From: an uncultured Lachnospiraceae bacterium
GTDB taxonomy: Bacteria; Bacillota; Clostridia; Lachnospirales; Lachnospiraceae
Reading direction: 5' to 3'
Assembly: GCA_902797025.1 (NCBI GenBank)
Contig: CADBRN010000015.1
Span: 1-64,000 of the forward strand
Length of the DNA: 64,000 nt
Shown here: positions 47,396 through 55,967 of the stretch, piece after piece
Position numbering within the stretch: position 1 is the first letter of the stretch
Layout of the letters: every line of letters begins with the position of its first letter
The notes under the pieces: model-generated
Told to the model about the DNA's origin: nothing
Databases searched by the model: none
What the model saw: the letters and a program-made list of their open reading frames with translations, nothing else
Program-made: the position numbers and the translations under genes

Positions 47396-48090
47396 AGGTC
47401 ACACATCTTTATCACAGCGGTTTCTGTGTCGAGATGGAGCATTCCATCCTGATTTTTGACTGGTACAGAGGGCAGCTTCCGGATCTTCCCGGAAATAAAC
47501 CGGTATACTGCTTTGTTTCTCACGGTCACGGGGATCATTATGGAAGCTGTATCTGGGGACTCCGCGATGAATTCTCAGACGTGACTTACATTCTTGACCG
47601 CAATATCAGGGTACCGGGGGCGGGACTCTCGCTGCACCCCAGTCTGCCGCACGCGGCAGTACGGAAGGTGCGTCCGCACGAGGTGATTCATATCGGAGAG
47701 GTCCGGATCGGGACACTTCTTTCGACGGATCTCGGCGTGGCGTATCTCGTGGACACGGAGGGAAAACGTATTTTTCATGCGGGAGATCTGAATATCTGGC
47801 ACTGGCTCGATCAGTCTGTGCGGGCAAATCAGTGGCAGGCGGATACGTTTCGGGCGGAACTGAAGAGGATCGAGGGCGTTCCTGTGGACGTGGCTTTTAT
47901 CGCCGTCGACCCGAGGCTCGGGGAGCATGCGGCGGACGGGCCGGCGTTATTTATGAAAAAGATTCATCCGGAGTACGCATTTGCGATGCACTACTGGGAA
48001 AAGAAAGCGGAATCAAAAAAGGCGCTCGCTGATCCGCAGCTTGCGCCTTTTGCCGGCCGCATCCATTACGAGGATGTACTCGAAATCTGA
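47392..48090 (+). CDS. MBL-fold metallohydrolase
   Basis: A 232-residue protein of the UlaG/YycJ-like branch of the metallo-beta-lactamase fold. It has an N-terminal HLYHSGFCVEMEHSILIFDW, the zinc motif SHGHGDHYG, later FHAGDLNIWHWLD, and a final His in FAMHYW. The fold hydrolyses esters, phosphodiesters or lactones; the substrate is unknown. AGGAGG stands seven bases before ATG 47392, which overlaps the Fic stop (ATGA). The tight proA-fic-MBL coupling implies co-expression, though a common function is not evident. Confidence 0.9.
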   Translation: MKVTHLYHSGFCVEMEHSILIFDWYRGQLPDLPGNKPVYCFVSHGHGDHYGSCIWGLRDEFSDVTYILDRNIRVPGAGLSLHPSLPHAAVRKVRPHEVIHIGEVRIGTLLSTDLGVAYLVDTEGKRIFHAGDLNIWHWLDQSVRANQWQADTFRAELKRIEGVPVDVAFIAVDPRLGEHAADGPALFMKKIHPEYAFAMHYWEKKAESKKALADPQLAPFAGRIHYEDVLEI

Positions 48091-48099
48091 TGCACCGTA

Positions 48100-49473
48100 T
48101 TATTGAGCGGGATTTTCATCGTCCGCGAATTCCGCTTCCGCCCGCTCTTCGATCGTGAGATCGTTTTTCGGAGGACGCGAGAAGAGAATCGATACGATCG
48201 CGGAGATCATGAGAAGGTAGGAATACCAGCAGCACCCGACGACCTGGAAGGGACTTCGCAGGTTTTTCAGCAGTGCGCAGGCATACAGCACCTGGGCGCC
48301 GTACGGGATGATGCCCTGAACGACACAGGAAAAGATGTCGAGCAGGGAAGCGGACCGCTTCGGATCGACGCCGTATTTGCGGCTGAGATCCCGGGCGACC
48401 GGGCTGCTGATAATGATCGCGACTGTGTTATTTGCAGTCGCGAAATCGGTCAGGGCAACCATCGCGGAGATGCCCGCTTCCGCTGAGCGGCGGCCGCGGA
48501 TGACCCGGCTGACCTTCAGAAGAATCCAGTCAAGTCCGCCGGCTTCGGTGACCATCGCGCCGAGTCCGCCTGTGACCATCGACAGAAGGAAAATCTCAAA
48601 CATCCCGGTGAAGCCGCTGTAAATATTCTGGGCGAATCCGAGCATGCCGAAGCTTCCGTAAGCAAGACCGATCGCTCCGGAGAAGAGAATTCCGCCGATG
48701 AGCACCACGAAGACGTTTACACCGGCCAGCGCCGCGATCAGAACAAACATGTAGGGAAGAATTTTGATGAAATTTACCGGATAATCCTGTACCGGCGGCA
48801 GGGTATCCGGCCTGCCGAAAATCAGGAGCAGCACGGTGGTGGCAATCGCGGGAGGGAGGGCGATCAGAAAGTTCGCGCGAAACTTGTCCTTCATCTCGCA
48901 GCCCTGTGTCCGGGTGGCGGCGATCGTCGTGTCGGAGATCATGGAGAGATTGTCGCCGAACATCGCTCCGCCGATCGTCGCGCCGACGACGAGATATACA
49001 TTCAGCTGCCCGGCCTGTGCAAGACCGATCGTGATCGGGGTGACCGCGACGATGGTGCCGACGGATGTTCCGGTCGATACGGCGATGAAAGCGGAGATGA
49101 CAAAAGCACCCGCAGCCAGAAACTGGGGCGGGATGACCGACATGCCGACATTGACCGCGGCGTCGATGCCGCCCATCTCTTTTGAAACCGCGGTGAAGGC
49201 GCCGGCGAAAAGATAGATCATGCACATCGTCATAATATTCTCGTCGCCGCATCCTTTCATGAATACCCGCAGCTTTTCATCAAGGCTGCCGCGGAACATG
49301 GCAAAGGCCGCGATGATGCCGACGAATGCCGCGATCGGCGTCGGCAGCTGATAAAATGCCGAGTCGACCCCCTGAACATCCAGAACGATACCGGTGACGA
49401 GATAGACACCGACGAAAATGATAAACGGGATCAGTGCACTTCCTCTTGGCACCCGCTTTTTCTGTTCTTCCAT
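48100..49473 (-). CDS. NhaC-type Na+/H+ antiporter family protein
   Basis: A 457-residue polytopic membrane protein with about 11 to 12 hydrophobic segments. Landmarks are the stretch SAFIAVSTGTSVGTIVAVTPI, GGAMFGDNLSMISDTTIAATRTQG, and DFATANNTVAIIIS. These are typical of the NhaC/YfbA-like antiporter family, which exchanges Na+ or small organic ions for protons. It follows the TVP38 gene by 26 bases on the same strand and is probably co-transcribed. It faces the MBL gene tail to tail with only nine bases between and no terminator visible. Confidence 0.9.
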   Translation of the reverse strand: MEEQKKRVPRGSALIPFIIFVGVYLVTGIVLDVQGVDSAFYQLPTPIAAFVGIIAAFAMFRGSLDEKLRVFMKGCGDENIMTMCMIYLFAGAFTAVSKEMGGIDAAVNVGMSVIPPQFLAAGAFVISAFIAVSTGTSVGTIVAVTPITIGLAQAGQLNVYLVVGATIGGAMFGDNLSMISDTTIAATRTQGCEMKDKFRANFLIALPPAIATTVLLLIFGRPDTLPPVQDYPVNFIKILPYMFVLIAALAGVNVFVVLIGGILFSGAIGLAYGSFGMLGFAQNIYSGFTGMFEIFLLSMVTGGLGAMVTEAGGLDWILLKVSRVIRGRRSAEAGISAMVALTDFATANNTVAIIISSPVARDLSRKYGVDPKRSASLLDIFSCVVQGIIPYGAQVLYACALLKNLRSPFQVVGCCWYSYLLMISAIVSILFSRPPKNDLTIEERAEAEFADDENPAQ

Positions 49474-49499
49474 AACCTTCTCATTTTCCCCCTCAACCG

Positions 49500-50237
49500 T
49501 TATTTTTTCAGACGCCGTTCCAGCTTCAGAGCCTGATCCATGAGCTGATTTCCTTTTTTCGAGACGAGCACCAGCAGCACGATCTGAATCGAGAGCGCCC
49601 CGATCATGAAGCCGATCTGTCCGTGCTTCAGGAACCCTCCGGCCAGACAGTTAAAAAAGATCTGAATCCAGCAGGTCGCCATAATCGCCTCGATGAAGCG
49701 GATGCTCCGGATCGAAGAACGGGCGGAGATGTACGGAATGATCCCGTTCGGGATGATCGGGAGCAGATTCGCGACGGCGACGACAAGGGTCGGCCGCTGG
49801 GATTTCATCTTTTCCATCAGTTTTGTCGAACTTTCACGGTTCTTCTTTGAAGTCGGGAGCAGATCGGTGATCTGGTCTCCGAGCTTTCTCGCCACAAAGA
49901 ACACAAGGATATTGCCGAAGACGTATCCGAAATAACAGGCTAAAAATGAACGCCCCCAGCCGAAAATCACACCGGCGGCGATCTGAATCGCGAAACCCGG
50001 GAAGAAGATGCTGATGACCTGCAGTGCAGATAAGATGAAGGTGCTCAGAAGCCCCTTCCAGGCGCCGTTTTGTTTCAGGTAAGCTTCGACGGAGTCTTCC
50101 TTGCCCGAAAATACGAGCTTCAGAAGATCAGTCAGTGTGTCTCCGAAGAACAGCCAGATCAGATAGACGGCAAGTGCAAGGAGTGCGATGAACAGAAGCA
50201 GCCTCCATATTTTTTTCGACTTTTCTTTTTTTGCCAT
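49500..50237 (-). CDS. TVP38/TMEM64 (DedA-like) membrane protein
   Basis: A 245-residue membrane protein of the VTT (DedA/TMEM64) superfamily, linked to lipid scrambling and membrane homeostasis. After a basic start and a hydrophobic segment it shows FFPGFAIQIAAGVIFGWGRSFLACYFGYVFGN, here split as FFPGFAIQIAAGVIFGWG and SFLACYFGYVFGNILVFFVA. It also has LVVAVANLLPIIPNGIIPYIS, with the Pro-containing re-entrant helices of the family. It starts from its own promoter at 50319-50347 and precedes the antiporter gene. Confidence 0.9.
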   Translation of the reverse strand: MAKKEKSKKIWRLLLFIALLALAVYLIWLFFGDTLTDLLKLVFSGKEDSVEAYLKQNGAWKGLLSTFILSALQVISIFFPGFAIQIAAGVIFGWGRSFLACYFGYVFGNILVFFVARKLGDQITDLLPTSKKNRESSTKLMEKMKSQRPTLVVAVANLLPIIPNGIIPYISARSSIRSIRFIEAIMATCWIQIFFNCLAGGFLKHGQIGFMIGALSIQIVLLVLVSKKGNQLMDQALKLERRLKK

Positions 50238-50318
50238 AGAAATCTTTCCATACAGAGCCGGCCCGGCGGCATTGACAAGTGATAAATATACATCGGGAAT
50301 CCGGGCATATTCTTCCGT

Positions 50319-50347
50319 ATTATATAAGACGAAATATCAAAAGTCAA
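50319..50347 (-). promoter_or_regulatory. Promoter of the TVP38-antiporter operon
   Basis: On the minus strand TTGACT (complement of 50342-50347), 17 bases, TATAAT (complement of 50319-50324). The leader is about 75 bases. Confidence 0.8.
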
Positions 50348-50405
50348 TGTCACGGGAATGGCGCCGTTCTGTGTGTGACCGCGGTTTCGGGACGGCAACC
50401 GTCTC

Positions 50406-51827
50406 TCACAGATAGAGAAGGATCAGCCCCATCGCGAGCAGTGACAGACACATCGGCAGCATGTAAATCATCGCCCGGATCGGATTGACTTTTTTGCCGA
50501 GCATACCGCCGACGATCCCGGCTACGACGAAGGTCGTCAGGTCAGCCGGCGGGAGTCCCTGTCCGGCAGCCGCGAGGTTTGCTCCGGCGAGCGCGACGAA
50601 TGTCGGCTTCAGACCGATTGCGATCAGCGCCGGGCCGAAGAAAGAGAAGACGACGTTCTGCGCGGTCGACTGAGATCCGGTCAGCATGCCGATGAGAGCC
50701 ATCGCAGCGGCGCCTCCGATACGGAGCACGTTCGGGTTCAGCCCTTCCGCAAATTGCGTGACCGTGTCGATCTGTCCGCCTGCATAGAAGCAGCCGAGCA
50801 TGAAGGCGGCGCAGAGCTGAAGACCGACGGTGATCTTGACGTTCGAGAGCCCCTCGGAGATGACGCCCCGGATATCCTTCCGTACGCTTTTGAAGGCAAA
50901 CATCGTGATGATCGTGACGAAAACGAGAGAGAGAACGATTCCGTTTGAGAGTCCCCGGATGATGGTGACCTGCGTCATCCATGTGTACAGATCGGTGACG
51001 GTCCCGTTTTCAGATGTATGCCGGATATTCTTCAGAAACTCCGGGACCAGATCGAATTTGACCGATTCATTTCCGATCGTGCGGAAGACGACGATAACGA
51101 TCAGCAGCATCAGCGGAATCAGTGATTTCCAGTTTGACAGAAGGATCCGGAATCCGGAGCGTTTTTCTCCGGATGAAACAGTGCCGTCGTCCGATACGGA
51201 AAGCTTCGACGGACGGATGTAGACGCGCGTGACGAAGAGAACCATCGCCACGATGATGATACCCGTCGTCAGATATCCGAGCCGCAGTACCGGGTCGGGA
51301 TCGGTGCCCACAAGGGACGAGGAGAGAGCCATTGCCTGAGTGATCGGCGGCATGATGGAACCCATGGAAGCGCCCATCACGATGATGCAGCAGATCATCT
51401 CCGGCTCAAGACCCATCGACGCGAGGGTGGTGACGGTCAGCACGCCGACGACGGTCGAGGCTGCGATCGCGTCCCCGAGCAGAGAGCCGGCGAGGACGAG
51501 CACCAGGATGATGCAGGCGACGAGCGCCCGCGGGTGACGGCCGAAACGGGCCTTCAGAGCCGCCATGATTGTGTCGATTACCCCGATACGGACCTGAGTC
51601 TCCGCGTAGATACTTCCGAAGACCGACAGGAAGATCACCCACGCGAGACGGTCGGCTCCGTCGATGAATGCGGCGATCCATCCGGACGGCGTCGACACTC
51701 CTCCGAGAATCAGAGCGAGTATTCCGGTGATGATGAGTGCGGCCTGTACGTTTCCGCCGATTTTCGGCAGCCGCTTGCATAAAATGATGAACAGCAGTAC
51801 TGCGATGGGAATTAAGACGGTGATCAT
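50406..51827 (-). CDS. DctM-like secondary transporter
   Basis: A 473-residue membrane protein with about 12 hydrophobic segments. It resembles the large permease of TRAP transporters and related ion-transporter-superfamily carriers. Features are LAWVIFLSVFGSIYAETQV, LAGSLLGDAIAASTVVGVL, MGASMGSIMPPITQAMALSS (typical Gly/Pro-rich re-entrant loop), and GGQIDTVTQFAEGL near the second half. No TRAP binding protein or small subunit is nearby, so it may be a stand-alone carrier. It is divergent from the flavin/iron-sulfur dehydrogenase cluster starting at 51998. I infer it brings in that complex's substrate. Confidence 0.7.
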   Translation of the reverse strand: MITVLIPIAVLLFIILCKRLPKIGGNVQAALIITGILALILGGVSTPSGWIAAFIDGADRLAWVIFLSVFGSIYAETQVRIGVIDTIMAALKARFGRHPRALVACIILVLVLAGSLLGDAIAASTVVGVLTVTTLASMGLEPEMICCIIVMGASMGSIMPPITQAMALSSSLVGTDPDPVLRLGYLTTGIIIVAMVLFVTRVYIRPSKLSVSDDGTVSSGEKRSGFRILLSNWKSLIPLMLLIVIVVFRTIGNESVKFDLVPEFLKNIRHTSENGTVTDLYTWMTQVTIIRGLSNGIVLSLVFVTIITMFAFKSVRKDIRGVISEGLSNVKITVGLQLCAAFMLGCFYAGGQIDTVTQFAEGLNPNVLRIGGAAAMALIGMLTGSQSTAQNVVFSFFGPALIAIGLKPTFVALAGANLAAAGQGLPPADLTTFVVAGIVGGMLGKKVNPIRAMIYMLPMCLSLLAMGLILLYL

Positions 51828-51858
51828 GTGTACCCCCTGTATTTCTGTTTTTGTATTA

Positions 51859-51887
51859 ATTTTAGTACATACCTGACGTCTTTACAA
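51859..51887 (-). promoter_or_regulatory. Promoter of the DctM-like gene
   Basis: On the minus strand TTGTAA (complement of 51882-51887), 17 bases, TAAAAT (complement of 51859-51864). Confidence 0.6.
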
Positions 51888-51951
51888 GATCGTTTCAAGG
51901 CACGGAAGCGGTGCCCGGCATCTTGATAAATGCACCGCCCTGCGGTAAAAT

Positions 51952-51980
51952 TTACAGCGTTGGTATTGCTTCATTATTAT
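51952..51980 (+). promoter_or_regulatory. Promoter of the amine dehydrogenase cluster
   Basis: TTACAG (51952-51957), 17 bases, TATTAT (51975-51980), 17 bases before the first ATG. Confidence 0.55.
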
Positions 51981-51997
51981 AGAGCAGAGGAAAGTCA

Positions 51998-52342
51998 ATG
52001 CGAGTTGCAAAGCATCCGATTCTGGATGATCTGGATCAGTCAAAAAAGGTAACGATTTATTACAATGGCAAACCGATTGAAGCGCTTGAAGGAGAGCCGA
52101 TCGCTTCGGCTCTGATCAATGCGGGGATCCGTTCCTTCCGTCTGACGCAGAGACGTCACGAGCCACGCGGAATTTTTTGCGCGATCGGCCGCTGTACGGA
52201 TTGCAAGATGATTGTGGACGGCGTCGCGAACACACGCACCTGTGTCACGCCGGTGCGCGACGGGATGCGTGTCGAGACGCAGGACGGAGTCGGCCGTTTT
52301 GAAAAGCCGGCCGGGACGGCAGAAGGAGATGGCAGGCCATGA
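51998..52342 (+). CDS. HcnA-like 2Fe-2S subunit of a flavin dehydrogenase
   Basis: A 114-residue ferredoxin-fold protein. The iron-sulfur ligands lie in IFCAIGRCTDCKMIVDG (Cys-x4-Cys-x2-Cys) with a fourth Cys in NTRTC, the pattern of HcnA and of the small subunits of octopine/opine oxidases and archaeal proline dehydrogenases. The N-terminal part VTIYYNGKPIEALEGEPIASALINAG is the usual [2Fe-2S] domain start. AGAGGAAAG precedes the ATG. It overlaps the next gene (ATGA). It would pass electrons between the two flavoproteins. Confidence 0.85.
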   Translation: MRVAKHPILDDLDQSKKVTIYYNGKPIEALEGEPIASALINAGIRSFRLTQRRHEPRGIFCAIGRCTDCKMIVDGVANTRTCVTPVRDGMRVETQDGVGRFEKPAGTAEGDGRP

Positions 52343-53454
52343 GAAAAATAACAACGGATATTGCGATCGTCGGAGCAGGCTCAGCCGGTCTCTGCGCGGC
52401 ATATCAGGCGCGTAGCGCGGGCGCAGAGGTTCTTGTGATCGATGAGAACCACCGTCCGGGAGGACAGCTTTTTAAACAGCTGCATAAGTTTTTCGGATCT
52501 TCGGCACACCGGGCCGGAACCCGCGGGTATGTCATCGGCCGTGAGCTTCTTGAGCGCGTCGAGAAGTCGGGCGTGACAGTCTGGCTCGATTCCGTCGTTT
52601 ACGGGATGGAGAAGGACCGGTCCATCGGCGTCATTCACGACGGAGAAAATATTGTCGTCGATGCGAAGAAAGTCATCGTTGCGACCGGGGCGAAGGAAAA
52701 TTATATGGCATTTCCGGGATCAACGCTTCCCGGTGTTATGGGAGCCGGCGCGGCGCAGACGATGGTGAACATCAACCGTGTCCTTCCCGGAAAGCGCATC
52801 GTCATGCTCGGGTCGGGCAATGTGGGACTGATCGTTTCGTATCAGCTGATGCAGGCCGGTGCGGATGTTCTTGCGATCGTCGAGGCGGCTCCGAAGATCG
52901 GCGGCTACGGCGTCCACGCGGGGAAGATCCGCAGAGCCGGCGTTCCGATCCTCGTGGGGCACACGATCACCAGGGCGATCGGAGAGAAAGAGGTCGAGAA
53001 AGTGGAGATCGCGGAGGTCGACGATCATTTCCGTCCGATTCCGGGTACGGAGCAGATCATCGAGGCGGATACGATCTGCCTTGCCGTCGGACTGAATCCG
53101 ATGACCGAGCTTTTGTGGATGGCCGGCTGCAGATTCTGTTTTATTCCGGCCTTCGGCGGACATGTGCCGATGCATGACGCAAATATGGAGACGACGGTTC
53201 AGGGGCTTTACGTCGCCGGCGATGTGACCGGAGTCGAAGAAGCTTCTTCCGCGATGGAGGAGGGCAATCTCGCCGGAGTTTCCGCGGCGGCTTCACTGGG
53301 ACTTCTGACCTTTGAGGCGGCGGAGGAAAGACGAAAAGAAATCCTCGGAAGACTGGACACACTGCGGTCCGGGATGTTCGGGGAGAGGCGGCGGACCGCG
53401 AAGGAAAAGCAGCTTGCGGAGACGGCAGCCTATGAAGCAGGAAGGAGAGAGTGA
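52339..53454 (+). CDS. HcnB-like FAD/NAD-binding subunit
   Basis: A 371-residue pyridine-nucleotide-disulfide-type oxidoreductase. The N-terminal FAD site is AIVGAGSAGLCAAYQARSAG with GGQLFKQLHK, and an internal dinucleotide site is MLGSGNVGLIVSYQLMQAG. YVAGDVTGVEEASSAMEEG is the second FAD contact. It is shorter than HcnB and lacks that protein's C-terminal [2Fe-2S] BFD domain, which is encoded separately at 53968. It matches the alpha-type subunit of dye-linked amino-acid dehydrogenases. The next ORF starts within three bases or so of the stop. Confidence 0.85.
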   Translation: MRKITTDIAIVGAGSAGLCAAYQARSAGAEVLVIDENHRPGGQLFKQLHKFFGSSAHRAGTRGYVIGRELLERVEKSGVTVWLDSVVYGMEKDRSIGVIHDGENIVVDAKKVIVATGAKENYMAFPGSTLPGVMGAGAAQTMVNINRVLPGKRIVMLGSGNVGLIVSYQLMQAGADVLAIVEAAPKIGGYGVHAGKIRRAGVPILVGHTITRAIGEKEVEKVEIAEVDDHFRPIPGTEQIIEADTICLAVGLNPMTELLWMAGCRFCFIPAFGGHVPMHDANMETTVQGLYVAGDVTGVEEASSAMEEGNLAGVSAAASLGLLTFEAAEERRKEILGRLDTLRSGMFGERRRTAKEKQLAETAAYEAGRRE

Positions 53455-53456
53455 CG

Positions 53457-53978
53457 GTGGAAGGAATCATTTACACGGGTGTCCCGTCAAAGGAGGAACT
53501 CGCCGCGGCTCCCGGCGTTCCGTCGAGGGAGCGGATGGAGAAAGGCCGGGTCGCCTGTATCGAGTGTGTACAGGAGATCCCCTGTAACCCCTGTGAGAGT
53601 ATCTGCAAATTCGGGGCGATCACGATCGGCAGTCAGATCACGAATCTTCCGCATCTTGACGGGGAGAAGTGCACGGGATGCGGTCTTTGTGTGGCGAACT
53701 GTCCGGGACTTGCGATCACAGTCATCAACCGGGCATTTTCCTCCGATGAGGCGACGGTTGACTTTCCGTTTGAGTATATCCCGCTTCCGGAAGCGGGTGA
53801 TACGGTGGATGCCGTCAATCGTGCCGGCGAAGTGGTCTGTCAGGGAAGAATTGTCCGGGTCACGAAGATTCCTGCCTACGCGGGGACAGCTGTCATCAGC
53901 ATGGCGGTTCCGAAGGAATTCTGTGATGAGGTGCGCAGCATGAAGCGGCTGCCGGGGGAGGATATAGATGAAGAATGA
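53457..53978 (+). CDS. Ferredoxin-like protein with two iron-sulfur clusters
   Basis: A 173-residue electron carrier. An N-terminal cysteine-rich segment [20 protein letters not shown] and a classical [4Fe-4S] site [16 protein letters not shown] are seen at about 40-80. The C-terminal 90 residues are beta-rich without cysteine pairs. The start is uncertain: GTG 53457 lies nine bases after AAGGAG, while GTG 53451 overlaps the upstream stop. It shares ten bases with the next gene. In such clusters it probably links the dehydrogenase to a ferredoxin or membrane acceptor. Confidence 0.85.
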   Translation: MEGIIYTGVPSKEELAAAPGVPSRERMEKGRVACIECVQEIPCNPCESICKFGAITIGSQITNLPHLDGEKCTGCGLCVANCPGLAITVINRAFSSDEATVDFPFEYIPLPEAGDTVDAVNRAGEVVCQGRIVRVTKIPAYAGTAVISMAVPKEFCDEVRSMKRLPGEDIDEE

Positions 53979-54240
53979 CGTCATCATATGCCGCTGTCAG
54001 GAAGTGACAGAACAGGAGATCATCGATGCGATCCGGGACGGCGCTTCGACCGTCGACGGCGTCAAACGCCGCACGCGGGCCTGCATGGGGCTCTGCCAGG
54101 GAAAGACGTGCGAACGCCTGATCGAACGGATCATCGCCAGGGAAACCGGGAAAAATCCGGCGGAGATACTGCCGAATAACGCGCGGATGCCTGCGAGGCC
54201 GATCACGGTCGGACTGTTCCGGGATAAGGAGGGTGAGTGA
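53968..54240 (+). CDS. BFD-like 2Fe-2S protein
   Basis: A 90-residue protein of the bacterioferritin-associated-ferredoxin type, with [12 protein letters not shown] and [10 protein letters not shown] (Cys-x-Cys then Cys-x3-Cys-x4-Cys). In HcnB and related subunits this domain is fused to the FAD/NAD chain; here it is a separate gene. It lies between the ferredoxin-like and DadA-like genes, with overlaps of 11 bases upstream and one base downstream. It most likely holds a [2Fe-2S] cluster inside the complex. Confidence 0.88.
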   Translation: MKNDVIICRCQEVTEQEIIDAIRDGASTVDGVKRRTRACMGLCQGKTCERLIERIIARETGKNPAEILPNNARMPARPITVGLFRDKEGE

Positions 54241-55403
54241 TGCAGGATGCAGATGTGATTATCATCGGCGGGGGCATCATGGGATGCTCGATCGCCTGGC
54301 AGCTCGGTAAATACGGGAAGCGTGTTCTTGTTCTGGAACGGAAAGACGTGGCGGCAGGATCCGCCGGCGCGACGGACGGCGTGGTCGGTTACCATACAAA
54401 ACGGCCGGGGCCGCAGATGGATCTCGCGGTCGCATCCATCGCGATGTTCCGGGACCTTGCCGGCGAGCTCGGAGAAAACATTGAGTTTGACTTTACCGCG
54501 GGCGGCATGCAGCCGGCTGAGGATAAGATGCAGTATGATCTGCTGGCATCGATCGCCGAAGAACAGCGAACGAGCGGCGTCGACATCCGCATGATCAGCG
54601 GGGATGAAGCCCGGGCGCTGGAACCGAATCTTGCAGATGACGTCTATGGAGCGCTTTACTGTCCGACGAGCGGAAAGGTAAATCCGCTGAAGCTGACGAA
54701 CGCGTTCGCCCATGCGGCAAAGCGCGGGGGTGCGGTCATTCAGACGGAGACGGAGGTCACCGGATTTCTTATCCGGGACGGCGCCGTGAAAGGCGTTTGT
54801 ACAGACCGGGGCGAGTATTACTGCGATACCGTCGTGAATGCCTGCGGTTCGTGGGCGGGGCTGACCGCGAAGATGGCGGGGCTTGATCTTCCTGTCACAC
54901 CGAGAAAAGGCCAGCTTGCCGTCACCGAACCGGTTGATTTCTTCATGCGGGCTACGATACAGTGTGCGCTGTACAACATTATCAAATTCCGACCGGAAGC
55001 GATCCGGGACAAACGCGCGCTGAAGCTCGGCGCATCCCTTTCGATCGAGCAGACGGAAAACGGGGGAATGATTATCGGAAGCACCCGGGAATTTGCCGGT
55101 TTTGAGAAAGAGAATACCTTTGAAGCCATCGATGTCATGATGAAGCGCGCGATTCGTTTTTTTCCGGCCCTCGAGAATGTCGACATCATCCGGTTTTTCT
55201 CGGGATTCCGCCCGTATACGCCGGACGGCCTTCCGATGCTCGGGGAAACCGCGGCTCTGAAGGGTTTTTATATGGCGGCCGGCCATGAGGGAGATGGAAT
55301 CGCACTTTCGCCGATCACCGGAAAGCTGATCGCCGAACTCATCGCGGAAGGAAAGCCATCCTATAATATTGACGTGTTCAGCCCGAACCGATTCCTGGGG
55401 TAA
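54240..55403 (+). CDS. DadA/HcnC-like FAD-dependent amine oxidoreductase
   Basis: The substrate-oxidising flavoprotein of the cluster, 387 residues. It has the Rossmann motif VIIIGGGIMGCSIAWQLGKYG, RKDVAAGSAGATDGVVGYH, VVNACGSWAGLTAKMAGLDLPVTPRKGQ (spread over the central part) and the C-terminal FRPYTPDGLPMLGETAALKGFY, GHEGDGIALSP. This belongs to the sarcosine/glycine/D-amino-acid/proline dehydrogenase (DAO) family. The substrate is probably a secondary amine or cyclic amino acid such as proline, hydroxyproline or sarcosine, but this is inference. The start is ATG 54240, six bases after AAGGAGG. A terminator follows. Confidence 0.88.
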   Translation: MQDADVIIIGGGIMGCSIAWQLGKYGKRVLVLERKDVAAGSAGATDGVVGYHTKRPGPQMDLAVASIAMFRDLAGELGENIEFDFTAGGMQPAEDKMQYDLLASIAEEQRTSGVDIRMISGDEARALEPNLADDVYGALYCPTSGKVNPLKLTNAFAHAAKRGGAVIQTETEVTGFLIRDGAVKGVCTDRGEYYCDTVVNACGSWAGLTAKMAGLDLPVTPRKGQLAVTEPVDFFMRATIQCALYNIIKFRPEAIRDKRALKLGASLSIEQTENGGMIIGSTREFAGFEKENTFEAIDVMMKRAIRFFPALENVDIIRFFSGFRPYTPDGLPMLGETAALKGFYMAAGHEGDGIALSPITGKLIAELIAEGKPSYNIDVFSPNRFLG

Positions 55404-55409
55404 CGGGAC

Positions 55410-55457
55410 GCACCATTCCAGACGGGAGAGATCCCTGCCGGGGTGGTGCCTTTTTTT
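55410..55457 (+). terminator. Terminator of the dehydrogenase cluster
   Basis: GCACCATTCC (55410-55419) pairs with GGGGTGGTGC (55440-55449), with two G-U pairs, followed by seven T. Confidence 0.88.
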
Positions 55458-55471
55458 GCGGGGAAATCGGA

Positions 55472-55500
55472 TTGACCGCAAGTGTACTATATGATATAGT
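55472..55500 (+). promoter_or_regulatory. Promoter of the GntR/exporter operon
   Basis: TTGACC (55472-55477), 17 bases, TATAGT (55495-55500). The -10 and much of the spacer lie inside the palindrome at 55482-55504. The leader to the GntR gene is about 80 bases. Confidence 0.8.
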
Positions 55501-55504
55501 ACAC
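55482..55504. promoter_or_regulatory. Perfect 23-bp palindromic operator
   Basis: Arms GTGTACTATAT (55482-55492) and ATATAGTACAC (55494-55504) are exact inverted repeats around one G. Covering the -10 box, it is the probable site of the adjacent YtrA-type GntR repressor, whose family binds such AT-rich GT...AC palindromes. Confidence 0.85.
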
Positions 55505-55586
55505 ATATAACAAATAGGACACCTGGTCTGTCTGCGTCGGATAATGAGGAGAACGGACCGTCGAAGGTACGCGGAGGTGACAAATC

Positions 55587-55967
55587 GTGATTCACATTGA
55601 TTATCAGGATCCGAGACCGATTTACGAGCAGATCATCGATCGCTTCGAAAAAATGATTCTCTGCGGTGTCCTGCAGCCGGATGAGAAGATGCCGTCGGTA
55701 CGTCAGATGGCGACGACCCTTTCCATCAACCCGAATACGATCCAGAAAGCATATACGGTTCTGGAACTGCGGGGATATATTTACACAGTCCGCGGACGGG
55801 GGAGTTTCGTCTCGGATCCGTCGAAGCTGCAGGAACAGAAAAAAGCACACTGGATTGAAAAGTTCTACGCGAGTCTCAGAGAAGGAAGGGGACTCGGCGT
55901 TACGAAGGATCAATGCGAGAAAGCCGTCCGGAAGGTTTATGAGGAGGAGAAAAATGATCGAGCTTAA
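55587..55967 (+). CDS. YtrA-subfamily GntR regulator
   Basis: A 126-residue repressor with the winged-helix GntR domain: PIYEQIIDRFEKMILCGVLQ, KMPSVRQMATTLSINPNTIQKAYTVLE (split), and YTVRGRGSFV. The short C-terminal segment of about 45 residues is what defines the YtrA subfamily, whose members control ABC transporter operons for envelope-active compounds. GGAGGTG precedes a GTG start. It overlaps the ABC ATPase gene by 14 bases, so it is the first gene of the exporter operon and likely represses it through the palindrome at 55482. Confidence 0.95.
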   Translation: MIHIDYQDPRPIYEQIIDRFEKMILCGVLQPDEKMPSVRQMATTLSINPNTIQKAYTVLELRGYIYTVRGRGSFVSDPSKLQEQKKAHWIEKFYASLREGRGLGVTKDQCEKAVRKVYEEEKNDRA

